A DNA stretch of 64,000 nt, from positions 1-64,000 of the forward strand of contig JANQLO010000018.1 in assembly GCA_028280505.1 (NCBI GenBank), written 5' to 3'. The DNA comes from Chromatiales bacterium. Lineage in GTDB: Bacteria; Pseudomonadota; Gammaproteobacteria; Chromatiales; Chromatiaceae. Every line of letters starts with the position of its first letter. Position 1 is the first letter of the stretch. The notes below the pieces were generated by a model. That model was given only the letters and a program-made list of their open reading frames with translations. It searched no databases and was not told where the DNA came from. This document shows positions 36,144 through 43,342 of the stretch, one piece after another. Position numbers and translations under genes: made by a program.

Positions 36144-37636
36144 GATCGCTGATTGCGCTTTGTTTCAACGCCACATTTTTCATCTGGTGTGCTTCGGCAT
36201 ATGCCGGAGGGCAGGTCATGGCGGAATTCAAGGACGAACGGCATCGCACACCGGAGATCTTGGCGCATGTCCCTCTGAAGGCGGTGGTTGCGGAGTTTCT
36301 CGATCCGCTGGATACCGGCCTGGGCAAGTCGTTCGGTTATTTGTTGTGGCGGGAAACCTTGACGGCGATCAGCGACCAATCCGGTGCCGGGGTGATTGTT
36401 GCCGAGGCGCCGCCGGAGGAACGGTTGGTCGATATGTTGCGGCGTGACTACCACAAGGCCGCCTTGCGTATCGCACGTCACCAGCGTGCCCGTATGGCGC
36501 TTTGGGGGGCCGTTGAAGTCGATGCCGGAGAGATTTTCGTCAATACCTATCTCAGTGTTTTGACTGAACAGGCCCAGGGTGATCTGCGTTTCGCGCTCGA
36601 CAAACGGCTTCGTGGCAGGCCCTCAGCGAGAGAACGCCTGTCCGCCGGTGTGGACGATTCGGTGACGCTCGAAGCGCCGATTTCCCGAACCCGCTTCAAT
36701 TTCTCGATGCAGACGCGGTCGCTCCGGACGCTTTTCAAACGTCCTGTCATCACCAAGCGGCCGGTGGTTATCCGGGCCGGTAGTTCAAAGGAATCGTCGG
36801 TTCTGGGGCGTACCTCCCCGGATCAGGTCCTGCAGGCGGTCGATATGGTCGGCGGCTGGTTCAAGGTGCGACTCGATGATGGCGGAACCGGGTTTATCTC
36901 GGCGGGAATCGATAGTGCCTTGACGCTTCCGCCGAGGACGGTGCTGGCCAATCGGGAAAACATCAATCTGCGCGCCGGTCCCGGTACGGATCACGAACGT
37001 CTGAGGAGAACAGACCTGAAAGGCAGCTACCCGGTGTTGGACATGCGTTATCGACCGGGCAAGGGGTTGTGGTATCGGCTCGATATCGATGGGCGGCCGG
37101 GTTGGGTCGCGGCATTCTTGGTCAAGCCCAGGTTCTCGGTGCCGGCGGTCCATTTCTTGGCGGGCCTATATCGCTACTATGCCGGTCGGTACGACGATGC
37201 GGCGTCCGAGTTTCAGCGTTTTATTGCCGATTCCGGTCGATCCGCAAACAATGCCAACCTCGCCACCGCGTATCAGTTGCTCGGTGCGAGCCGTCTGCTG
37301 AGCAATCCGGCCAATGCCGGATATGCGGCTTTCAGTCGCGCCGTCGAGCTGACGCCATACGATCCGGATGCCTATTTGCTGCGTGGTGTCGCGGCATTCG
37401 GTACCCGCCAAACGCGTGCGGGACTCAAAGACCTCGACCGTGCATTAGTACTCGACAAACAATATCGCCCCGCTCGTTCGCTTGCACGGTCGGTCCGGAC
37501 CATCGCTCACCGGCGTGATGACGTCTTCATGGAGCAGTTGACCAACTTGCCGACGTATAAGCGTGATGTCGATCGGGTGTTCAAAAAGCACGATCTTCAA
37601 CGGTCGTTGAGAAGAACTTTCGACCTGGAACGCTAG
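36140..37636 (+). CDS. Secreted SH3b and TPR protein of TIR operon
   Basis: 498 residues from the ATG overlapping the previous stop; the frame also runs upstream. The signal peptide is about 1-23 (LIALCFNATFFIWCASAYAG). Two bacterial SH3-like modules follow: KRPVVIRAGSSKESSVLGRT, then GGWFKVRLDDGGTGFISAG (about 195-250), and NRENINLRAGPGTDHERL, then GLWYRLDIDGRPGWVAAFL (about 270-320). The C-terminal third contains TPR-like helical repeats (HFLAGLYRYYAGRYDDAASEFQRF; AYLLRGVAAFGTRQTRAGLKDLDRAL). SH3b domains often bind peptidoglycan and TPRs bind proteins, so this looks like a periplasmic cell-wall-contacting assembly factor. It is last in the TIR operon. Confidence 0.75.
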   Translation: MRSLIALCFNATFFIWCASAYAGGQVMAEFKDERHRTPEILAHVPLKAVVAEFLDPLDTGLGKSFGYLLWRETLTAISDQSGAGVIVAEAPPEERLVDMLRRDYHKAALRIARHQRARMALWGAVEVDAGEIFVNTYLSVLTEQAQGDLRFALDKRLRGRPSARERLSAGVDDSVTLEAPISRTRFNFSMQTRSLRTLFKRPVITKRPVVIRAGSSKESSVLGRTSPDQVLQAVDMVGGWFKVRLDDGGTGFISAGIDSALTLPPRTVLANRENINLRAGPGTDHERLRRTDLKGSYPVLDMRYRPGKGLWYRLDIDGRPGWVAAFLVKPRFSVPAVHFLAGLYRYYAGRYDDAASEFQRFIADSGRSANNANLATAYQLLGASRLLSNPANAGYAAFSRAVELTPYDPDAYLLRGVAAFGTRQTRAGLKDLDRALVLDKQYRPARSLARSVRTIAHRRDDVFMEQLTNLPTYKRDVDRVFKKHDLQRSLRRTFDLER

Positions 37637-37762
37637 CCCGCATAGTGCACAAAACCGAACAGCACAACAGGTCTCCGCGCCATCGTGGGCAAATCGACGT
37701 ACGAATGTTCGATGGCCGGGGTTTGTCGATCATACCGGTCCCGCCTTCGTACAACATGCGGG

Positions 37763-39835
37763 CTAGCTGCCATTGGGCGGCAGCAACCTGACGTTCTCGT
37801 CGGCCTGCGAGATCATCAAAGTGCGTAGCTCATCGGCGGGTATGGGTCTGCCGAGCAGATAACCCTGGGCGTACTGGCAACCGACAGCGCGCACGAACGT
37901 TTCCTGTTGAGCGGTTTCAATGCCTTCGGCGACAACGTCCATATGCATACTCTTCGCCAGTTCGACCATGCTTCGCAGGATGGCATCGGCTGTCTTATCG
38001 ATATGGATATCTTTGATGAAGCTTTGGTCGATCTTGAGCGTCTTGGCCGGGAAACTGCGCAGATAGGCCATCGAGGAATAACCGGTGCCGAAATCGTCTA
38101 TGGCCAGCTGAATGCCGAGTCGGCGCAATTGCTCCAGCAGTTCCCGGGTGTGGGCGGAATCTTCGAGCAGGGCCGATTCGGTGAGCTCCAGTTCGAGTTC
38201 GCCCTCGGCGATGAGATATTCCGCGATGTTTGCCGATATGATCCGGACCAGGTCCTTACGTCGGAACAACATCGCCGAGATGTTGACTGCCAGTTTGCCC
38301 GGTTTGAGGCCTTCATCCCGCCAGCGGCGATATTGTCTGCAGGCGGCTTCGAGGACCCATATGTCGATCTTGTCGATCAGTCCCGACGTCTCCGCTATCG
38401 GAATGAATGCGCCGGGTTGCAGCAGCCCTTCTTTGGGGTGCCGCCAGCGTACCAGGGCCTCCATGCCGGCCAGTTTGCCGTTCGCCATGTCCCATTGTGG
38501 TTGATAGTGAATGCACAGTTGATCCTGTTCGATGGCAGTGCGCAAGTCGTTCTCGATGCGTAACTGTCGTTTCACCCTTTCGTTGATTTCTTTCGAATGA
38601 AAGCGAAAGATGCCCTTGCCGGTTGCCTTTGCTTCGAACATGGCGTGATCGGCATTCAGCAGCAACTCGTCGGCTTCGAGGCCATCCTGAGGGTGGATTG
38701 CGATACCGATACTCGCCGATAAAAATGCCGTATTGCCGTTGAAACCGAACGGTGTTGATAGCTCCTTCAGGATGGTTTTCGAGACGGCCGTGGCAGCCGC
38801 CATGGCATTTTCCTGATCGTCGATATCGGACAGGATCACGGTGAATTCATCGCCACCGAGGCGCGCGACCGAGTCGTCCGAACGCACGCTCTTGCGCAGA
38901 CGTTGAGCGGCAAGACGCAGTACCTGGTCGCCGGCGCCGTGGCCGAGCCGATCGTTGACCGACTTGAACTTGTCCAGATCGATAACCAACAGTACGACAA
39001 AGACGGTTTTGCGTTTTGCGTGTGCGAGCGCCTGTTCCAGGCGATCGAGGAACAGCGTGCGGTTCGGCAGTTCGGTCAGTCCGTCGAAATGGGCCAGGTA
39101 GTTGAGCTTGGCTTGGGCCTGCCGAATCTCTGTGTTGGCCTGTTCGATGGCGATGACATGTCGCTGGCGTTGTCTCTCCAAGCGACCCAGGATATAGGCT
39201 GTCATCAGCGAGATGCCGAACGACAACGCGATCATTAGAATGGCGGTACGCCTGAAGTCGTGCAGGTCGTTGCGGATTCTTGCATGCAGATGCGTTTCGA
39301 CTTGATCGGCGTCTTCCATGAAGTCGGCGAACACCATGTCGAATTCCTGGTCGATTTTCGAGCCCGGTGCCGATCCCTGAAGGTTGGCGTAACGTTCGCG
39401 AGCGATGGTCTCGAATTCGCGCAGCGCAGTGCGCACGGATTCGATTTGGGTACGCAATGCGGGGTCTTTCAAGGGGCGATAGACACCTTCTTCGTTTTCG
39501 CCGCCCGTCAACATCGCCGAGGCGTACCAGTCGGCCAATTCCAGGTATGACCAGACGTTCGCGATGTCTTCGTTACTGTCCCCGGACAGGATTTCTTCGA
39601 ACCACAAGTGTCCGAGGGTCGCGTTGATCTTGATCTCCATAGCCGCGTCGATCAGCGGCGAGTGGCGTGACGCCATGCGTTCGCCGGTGTAGACGAGGAA
39701 AACCGTTACCGCCAGGGACAACAGCATCACAAGCAGGAATCCGGCCAGAAGATAATTGCTCTTGAATGCGTTCAAGGTAACTTCCGTGTGTCGATAAGCA
39801 GGTTCGAGAACGGTAGCTTGTGTCGACGTTTTCAC
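37763..39835 (-). CDS. Membrane GGDEF-EAL cyclic-di-GMP protein
   Basis: 690 residues. Helices at about 29-49 and 198-216 flank a helical periplasmic sensor region of the four-helix-bundle type. A GGDEF domain covers about 245-410, with intact active site RLGGDEF (325-331). The EAL domain (about 425-680) has the intact EAL triplet at 459-461 (GMEALVRW) and also DDFGTGYSSMAYL, KIDQSFIK and AEGIETAQQ. Both catalytic cores look competent, so it could make or break c-di-GMP, with one activity probably dominant. It is transcribed alone on the minus strand and has no fused receiver domain; the periplasmic domain is the likely input. Confidence 0.92.
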   Translation of the reverse strand: MKTSTQATVLEPAYRHTEVTLNAFKSNYLLAGFLLVMLLSLAVTVFLVYTGERMASRHSPLIDAAMEIKINATLGHLWFEEILSGDSNEDIANVWSYLELADWYASAMLTGGENEEGVYRPLKDPALRTQIESVRTALREFETIARERYANLQGSAPGSKIDQEFDMVFADFMEDADQVETHLHARIRNDLHDFRRTAILMIALSFGISLMTAYILGRLERQRQRHVIAIEQANTEIRQAQAKLNYLAHFDGLTELPNRTLFLDRLEQALAHAKRKTVFVVLLVIDLDKFKSVNDRLGHGAGDQVLRLAAQRLRKSVRSDDSVARLGGDEFTVILSDIDDQENAMAAATAVSKTILKELSTPFGFNGNTAFLSASIGIAIHPQDGLEADELLLNADHAMFEAKATGKGIFRFHSKEINERVKRQLRIENDLRTAIEQDQLCIHYQPQWDMANGKLAGMEALVRWRHPKEGLLQPGAFIPIAETSGLIDKIDIWVLEAACRQYRRWRDEGLKPGKLAVNISAMLFRRKDLVRIISANIAEYLIAEGELELELTESALLEDSAHTRELLEQLRRLGIQLAIDDFGTGYSSMAYLRSFPAKTLKIDQSFIKDIHIDKTADAILRSMVELAKSMHMDVVAEGIETAQQETFVRAVGCQYAQGYLLGRPIPADELRTLMISQADENVRLLPPNGS

Positions 39836-40064
39836 GAGCTGGTGAAAAATATCGCCAACTACTTATATAAATGCTAATCGCCTTGAGATGTCTTTTACTT
39901 GACCTAGGTTAAAAACTGATATTTGTCGCCTACGAATTGGGCGGTACGGGACCCCGATGTTCGAAGAAAAGGGGCCCGTCAGACGCTTACCGCCATCCGT
40001 TTGAAACCCCGGGGTGCAAGATGGTCGTAACATAACCAACAGATACCCACTGAACGGTGCCGGT

Positions 40065-40448
40065 ATGCCAAGACACGAGAGAATAGAGAGGTTCGCCAAA
40101 CAAGTGCTTGGTTGTGCTTGTCCGGACGAGGTTTTTCAGCACATCGACTACAGTGAGACGGCCGGTGATGCCGGCCCGCTGAGAAAGATCACCATTGGCG
40201 AGCGGCTTCTGGTGTACCTCGCAGACTTCGACCGGACATCGTCCGTTGAACATCTGGTAAAGACGGCGCTTCGCGAAGGCGTCGCGGAACGTAACGAAAG
40301 GGGCTTCAACCGGTTCAGGTTGGTGTTGCTGACCGCTGGTCCGCAGGTATCCGATGACGCTTGGCAGGCGATGCTGCGGGCCTGTCCGGAGTGGGATGAC
40401 AAGGTCCACCTGCATATCGTCGATGTAAAAGACGCCATGGGGCTTTGA
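40065..40448 (+). CDS. Conserved hypothetical protein with CxC motif
   Basis: 127 residues from the ATG at 40065; the frame opens at 40014. Near the N terminus it has RFAKQVLGCACPDEVFQHID (about 9-28), a Cys-x-Cys-Pro motif. The rest alternates helix and strand (ITIGERLLVYLADF; FRLVLLTAGPQVSDDAWQAM; KVHLHIVDV), suggesting a compact alpha/beta fold. I recall similar small proteins of unknown function in bacteria and archaea with a GCxCPEEVF motif. The two cysteines could bind metal or take part in redox chemistry. It is divergent from the GGDEF-EAL gene and convergent with the amidotransferase gene. Confidence 0.55.
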   Translation: MPRHERIERFAKQVLGCACPDEVFQHIDYSETAGDAGPLRKITIGERLLVYLADFDRTSSVEHLVKTALREGVAERNERGFNRFRLVLLTAGPQVSDDAWQAMLRACPEWDDKVHLHIVDVKDAMGL

Positions 40449-40484
40449 CCGATACGATGTGTCGCCCATGGGCGCGTACCGCTG

Positions 40485-41177
40485 TCATTTCGATAGCCAG
40501 GTCGTAACGAGGCTTTCGAGTGCCAGGCCGTTTTCGACAAAGTGTCGTTCATTCGCAAGCAATTGATCACGGGTTTGCACATAGGGCGCGTCGACCAGCT
40601 CATCGGCAGCGTGAGCGACCAAGCCCGCGACCGCGTCCCGCGTCATCTCGAAGTGAAACTGCAGGCCTACGATGTTTCTACCGGCGACGAACCCTTGGTT
40701 GCGACAGGCCTCCGAGTGATAAAGCGGCACGGCATCGTCCGGCAAATCGAAGGTGTCACCGTGCCAATGAAATACGGTCAACTGATCGGGCAGCGCCTGC
40801 CCGATCGCCGTACGGTCGGCCTCGGGGCGTTTGCTGATCGGAAACCAGCCGATTTCGGGCTCCGGGTTTTTGCCGACCTTGGCACCGAGTGCGCTGGCGA
40901 TGAGTTGTGCCCCCAGACAGATACCCAGTAGCGGGATATCGCGGTCGATGACATCACGCAGGAAATGTTTCTCGTTGCCGAGCCAGGGGTGAGCCTGACC
41001 ATCGTCGACACCCATCGGGCCGCCCATCACGATAACGGCGTCCGTTTCGTCCGCGGACGGAAGCCTGTCACCGGCAAACAGCCGGACAGATACGACATCG
41101 CTGCCAAGGCGGTCCAATACCGGTCCAATCGCGGCCAGGCCCTCGAAGGGCACATGCTGCAGTGCATGAATTCGCAT
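40485..41177 (-). CDS. Class I glutamine amidotransferase-like protein
   Basis: 230 residues of the class I glutamine amidotransferase (GMP-synthase-like) family. The triad is complete: Cys87 in LLGICLGAQL, and His175 and Glu177 in LQFHFEM. The oxyanion region is VIVMGGPMGVDD. Stand-alone members of this group hydrolyse glutamine or gamma-glutamyl compounds, and some help degrade gamma-glutamyl-amines. There is no synthase domain attached and none nearby, so the acceptor is unknown. It is soluble and cytoplasmic. It converges with the CxC protein gene and is otherwise isolated. Confidence 0.85.
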   Translation of the reverse strand: MRIHALQHVPFEGLAAIGPVLDRLGSDVVSVRLFAGDRLPSADETDAVIVMGGPMGVDDGQAHPWLGNEKHFLRDVIDRDIPLLGICLGAQLIASALGAKVGKNPEPEIGWFPISKRPEADRTAIGQALPDQLTVFHWHGDTFDLPDDAVPLYHSEACRNQGFVAGRNIVGLQFHFEMTRDAVAGLVAHAADELVDAPYVQTRDQLLANERHFVENGLALESLVTTWLSK

Positions 41178-41307
41178 CAGTCTTCCAGTCAGTTATGAGA
41201 CAAGGTGTTCGTGTCTTACAGGATGAACCCGCGTGACGACACGCCTCGTCTGCGGGCCCATGGCATGCAGCCGGGCGAGCGGTATGTCCCGTATCGCTTA
41301 AATGGCC

Positions 41308-41787
41308 TCAACCCCGCCATTCACTGAAAACGAAATCTCGATCTTTTTGCTGAGCGTGACAGGCATGGCAAGACACGCCGTCATCCGATACCAAGCGTTC
41401 GGTACGGCTGTTCTTCGACCAGGCCTCGTAACCCCAGCCGTTGGTCTTGGGAAATCGTTGCCTGTCTTTCACCATCATGCCGATCAACACCCGGTCGCCT
41501 TCGACCGATGCCTTGTCGGCATCATGACTTTGTAGTTGGTCGAATACCAGTTTGGAGCCATCGTCGAATTGCCCGTTTTTCAATCCCGCGAGCGCTTTTT
41601 CATTAGCGTAAACGTGGTGGATGCCGAGAAAGGGTGTTTCGAGCGGATGGCCCTTATGGATCGTCATCGACTTAACGTGGGCCCACAGGCGGTAGCCGTC
41701 CGGATAATCTATGGCATCCGCAATGGCCGCGGTACCGTTCAGCGCGATGGCCAGGCCCAACAGGCAGGTTGTGAGTGTTGTCTTCAT
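41308..41787 (-). CDS. Cytochrome P460 family protein
   Basis: 159 residues. A signal peptide covers about 1-24 (LLGLAIALNGTAAIADAI). The mature domain is that of cytochrome P460: YPDGYRLWAHVKSM, GIHHVYANEKAL, GMMVKDRQRFPKTNGWGYEAW and the C-terminal haem site CHACH (140-144). The final CxxCH is followed by QQKDRDFVFSEW, as in the family. P460 proteins oxidise hydroxylamine or bind NO in ammonia oxidisers and methanotrophs; many other bacteria carry members of unknown function. It lies 27 bases after the DUF2024 gene on the same strand, so the two form one unit under the MarR operators. Confidence 0.87.
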   Translation of the reverse strand: MKTTLTTCLLGLAIALNGTAAIADAIDYPDGYRLWAHVKSMTIHKGHPLETPFLGIHHVYANEKALAGLKNGQFDDGSKLVFDQLQSHDADKASVEGDRVLIGMMVKDRQRFPKTNGWGYEAWSKNSRTERLVSDDGVSCHACHAQQKDRDFVFSEWRG

Positions 41788-41814
41788 GGTCGCTTCTCCA
41801 GTGGTGAGAGGTGT

Positions 41815-42087
41815 TCAATAGAAGGGGCTCGGGCAGCCTTCCATCTGCAGGATGAAATAGCTGTCGCGCGCGATACGGCTTTCTATCTCGGGGCTGGCAG
41901 CGCTTTCGGAATGACAAAAGCGACATAGCTCGAGTGAAACCCGAGTATCCGATATACCTATGCCGTTCAGCCATTGCACGGCGTAGCTGCGGGGATCCTG
42001 GGCATGTCCCTTGGGTATGAGTACATCGAAATGCATGAGGGTGCCGTCTGCCGTACGGGCATAGGTGTCGTAAACATCGAGTTGCAT
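41815..42087 (-). CDS. DUF2024 family protein
   Basis: 90 residues from the ATG at 42087, with GGAGAC eleven bases upstream; the longer frame (to 42246) would overlap the divergent regulator and its operators and is rejected. It begins QLDVYDTYARTADGTLMHFDVLIPKG and contains LELCRFCHSE, both standard for DUF2024. The CxxCH here is probably a metal site rather than a haem site, since there is no signal peptide. The function of DUF2024 is unknown. It is first in the unit DUF2024-P460, divergent from a MarR gene whose operators lie in the shared promoter. Confidence 0.8.
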   Translation of the reverse strand: MQLDVYDTYARTADGTLMHFDVLIPKGHAQDPRSYAVQWLNGIGISDTRVSLELCRFCHSESAASPEIESRIARDSYFILQMEGCPSPFY

Positions 42088-42102
42088 CAGCCGTCTCCGG
42101 AT

Positions 42103-42127
42103 TTTTAGTTTCGACTCGAAACTAAAA
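42103..42127. promoter_or_regulatory. Palindromic operator 1, upstream of DUF2024/P460 unit
   Basis: A perfect inverted repeat with 11-bp arms and a 3-base spacer, core AGTTTCG-N3-CGAAACT, centre at 42115. It lies just upstream of the DUF2024 start. The same core recurs 55 bp away, as expected for a MarR dimer acting on the divergent promoter. Confidence 0.8.
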
Positions 42128-42161
42128 GGATTTAAGCAGTCCGGTGTGGGGCTGTCAAGAA

Positions 42162-42178
42162 AGTTTCGATACGAAACT
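42162..42178. promoter_or_regulatory. Palindromic operator 2, adjacent to marR start
   Basis: AGTTTCG-ATA-CGAAACT, a perfect 7-bp inverted repeat with a 3-base spacer. It ends two bases before the ATG at 42181 (or 47 bases before the alternative ATG at 42226). It shares its core with operator 1; the centres are 55 bp apart, close to five helical turns. Confidence 0.8.
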
Positions 42179-42180
42179 AA

Positions 42181-42798
42181 ATGTCGTCTATGCTTGACCA
42201 GGAGCGAACAAAACCGGATGCGGCAATGAGCGCTGAATCGATTCACAACACCTTGGAAAGATTGTGCAACCTACTGCGGGTCGAGGCGCGAGAGGCGGGT
42301 GCAGCGGCTGGGTTGCTGCCGATTCAGTTCGAGGCTCTGCACTATCTGGTGCAGTGCAACCGATACTCAAATACGGTCCAGGGTGTCAGCGAGTTTCTCG
42401 GCCAGACCAAAGGCACCGTATCCAAGACCGTCGCCGTGTTGGAAGATCGCGGGCTCATCGAACGCATAGCCGACTCCGAGGATCGGCGCGTGGTACACCT
42501 GATTGCTACCGTTGCGGGAAAACGGATGCTGAAAAAGGTGGTGCCGGCAGGTTTTTTGCTCAAGGCGCTTGCTGTATCGAAGGGGAGACAGGTCGAAGTG
42601 CTGGATCGCGCGCTAAAGGATTTGCTGCTGGCCGCTCAACGGGTCAGGGCCAGCAAGAGTTTCGGTGCATGTAAGAGCTGCCGTTTCAATGAACAGGCGG
42701 ACGGGCGCTTCAAATGCGGTCTGACCGGGGAGGCACTGGCTGCCAGGGAGACCGAAATGATCTGTCGTGAACACGAATACCCGGTTTCCGCGGTCTGA
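42181..42798 (+). CDS. MarR family regulator with four-cysteine C-terminal extension
   Basis: Up to 205 residues. The winged-helix domain spans about 20-150: GLLPIQFEALHYL, GVSEFLGQTKGTVSKTVAVLEDRGLIERI and the wing SEDRRVVHLIA. An unusual C-terminal tail has Cys164 and Cys167 (ACKSC), Cys179 (FKCGLTGE) and Cys195 (MICREHE). This four-cysteine set could bind zinc or an iron-sulfur cluster and make the repressor redox- or NO-responsive. Start is uncertain: the ATG at 42181 touches operator 2 and has no ribosome site, while the ATG at 42226 would leave a normal-length regulator. Palindromic operators in the divergent promoter imply autoregulation and control of DUF2024 and P460. Confidence 0.85.
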   Translation: MSSMLDQERTKPDAAMSAESIHNTLERLCNLLRVEAREAGAAAGLLPIQFEALHYLVQCNRYSNTVQGVSEFLGQTKGTVSKTVAVLEDRGLIERIADSEDRRVVHLIATVAGKRMLKKVVPAGFLLKALAVSKGRQVEVLDRALKDLLLAAQRVRASKSFGACKSCRFNEQADGRFKCGLTGEALAARETEMICREHEYPVSAV

Positions 42799-42953
42799 GT
42801 GCCGAATGGTTTCCCCGGATGGGGCGTCTGGCATTTGGCGGCTAACTGACTCGTCTCTCTCGATGTTTTGGGACACTCCCTGCCATGCCGTATCGTTTTC
42901 GGATTGAAGAATAGTCCTGGGAATTAATCTCTATCTGCCGCGTTGTCGTCACA

Positions 42954-43278
42954 TCAAGTCATTGTCGCGAGTGCCGTGCCGAAGATTACCCGATCCATAT
43001 CATCAAGATCGATTGTAGCTTCGTGAATAAAATCGGAGAAAACGATCGCATGCGTCATATCGTTTCCGCTCGTTTCCGCGATTGTCCAACTGGCGAACTC
43101 GTTGAATATTAAAGTTGTGGCGGAGGGCGTGGAGACAGCCGAACAGGGCGTCTTGCTCAAAGCAATGGGATGCGACGAAGCACAGGGTTACTATTTCGGT
43201 AAACCCTTGTCACCGGAAGAATACACCGAACTACTGCCGGTCCACCGTTCGCCTAATTGTTTGCCGTTTCGCAAGTAG
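42954..43278 (+). pseudogene. Decayed EAL-domain gene fragment
   Basis: Remains of the C-terminal half of an EAL phosphodiesterase, readable only across frames. The pieces are a degraded SLSR...RRLP, then IHIIKIDCSFVNKIG, then AIVQLANSLNIKVVAEGVET and GCDEAQGYYFGKPLSPEE to a TAG at 43278. One base seems inserted near 42992. A 10-bp tandem duplication at 43061-43080 shifts the frame again. The N-terminal half and the EAL triplet are missing, so it is inactive. Confidence 0.8.
43061..43080. repeat. 10-bp tandem duplication causing a frameshift
   Basis: CGTTTCCGCT followed directly by CGTTTCCGCG inside the EAL remnant. Removing one copy restores the expected reading IVSAIVQLANSL, so slippage duplication is a direct explanation of the lesion. 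Confidence 0.8.
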
Positions 43279-43342
43279 TCGGATTTGAAGCGATCCGCTG
43301 ATTTTTGACGATGCCCAGTCCGATCGGGATCTCGCGTACTCC

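Noticed and set aside
42088-42246. Longer N terminus for the DUF2024 protein
   Set aside because: It would run through both operators and into the divergent marR gene, and the family starts at the ATG at 42087 with a good ribosome site.
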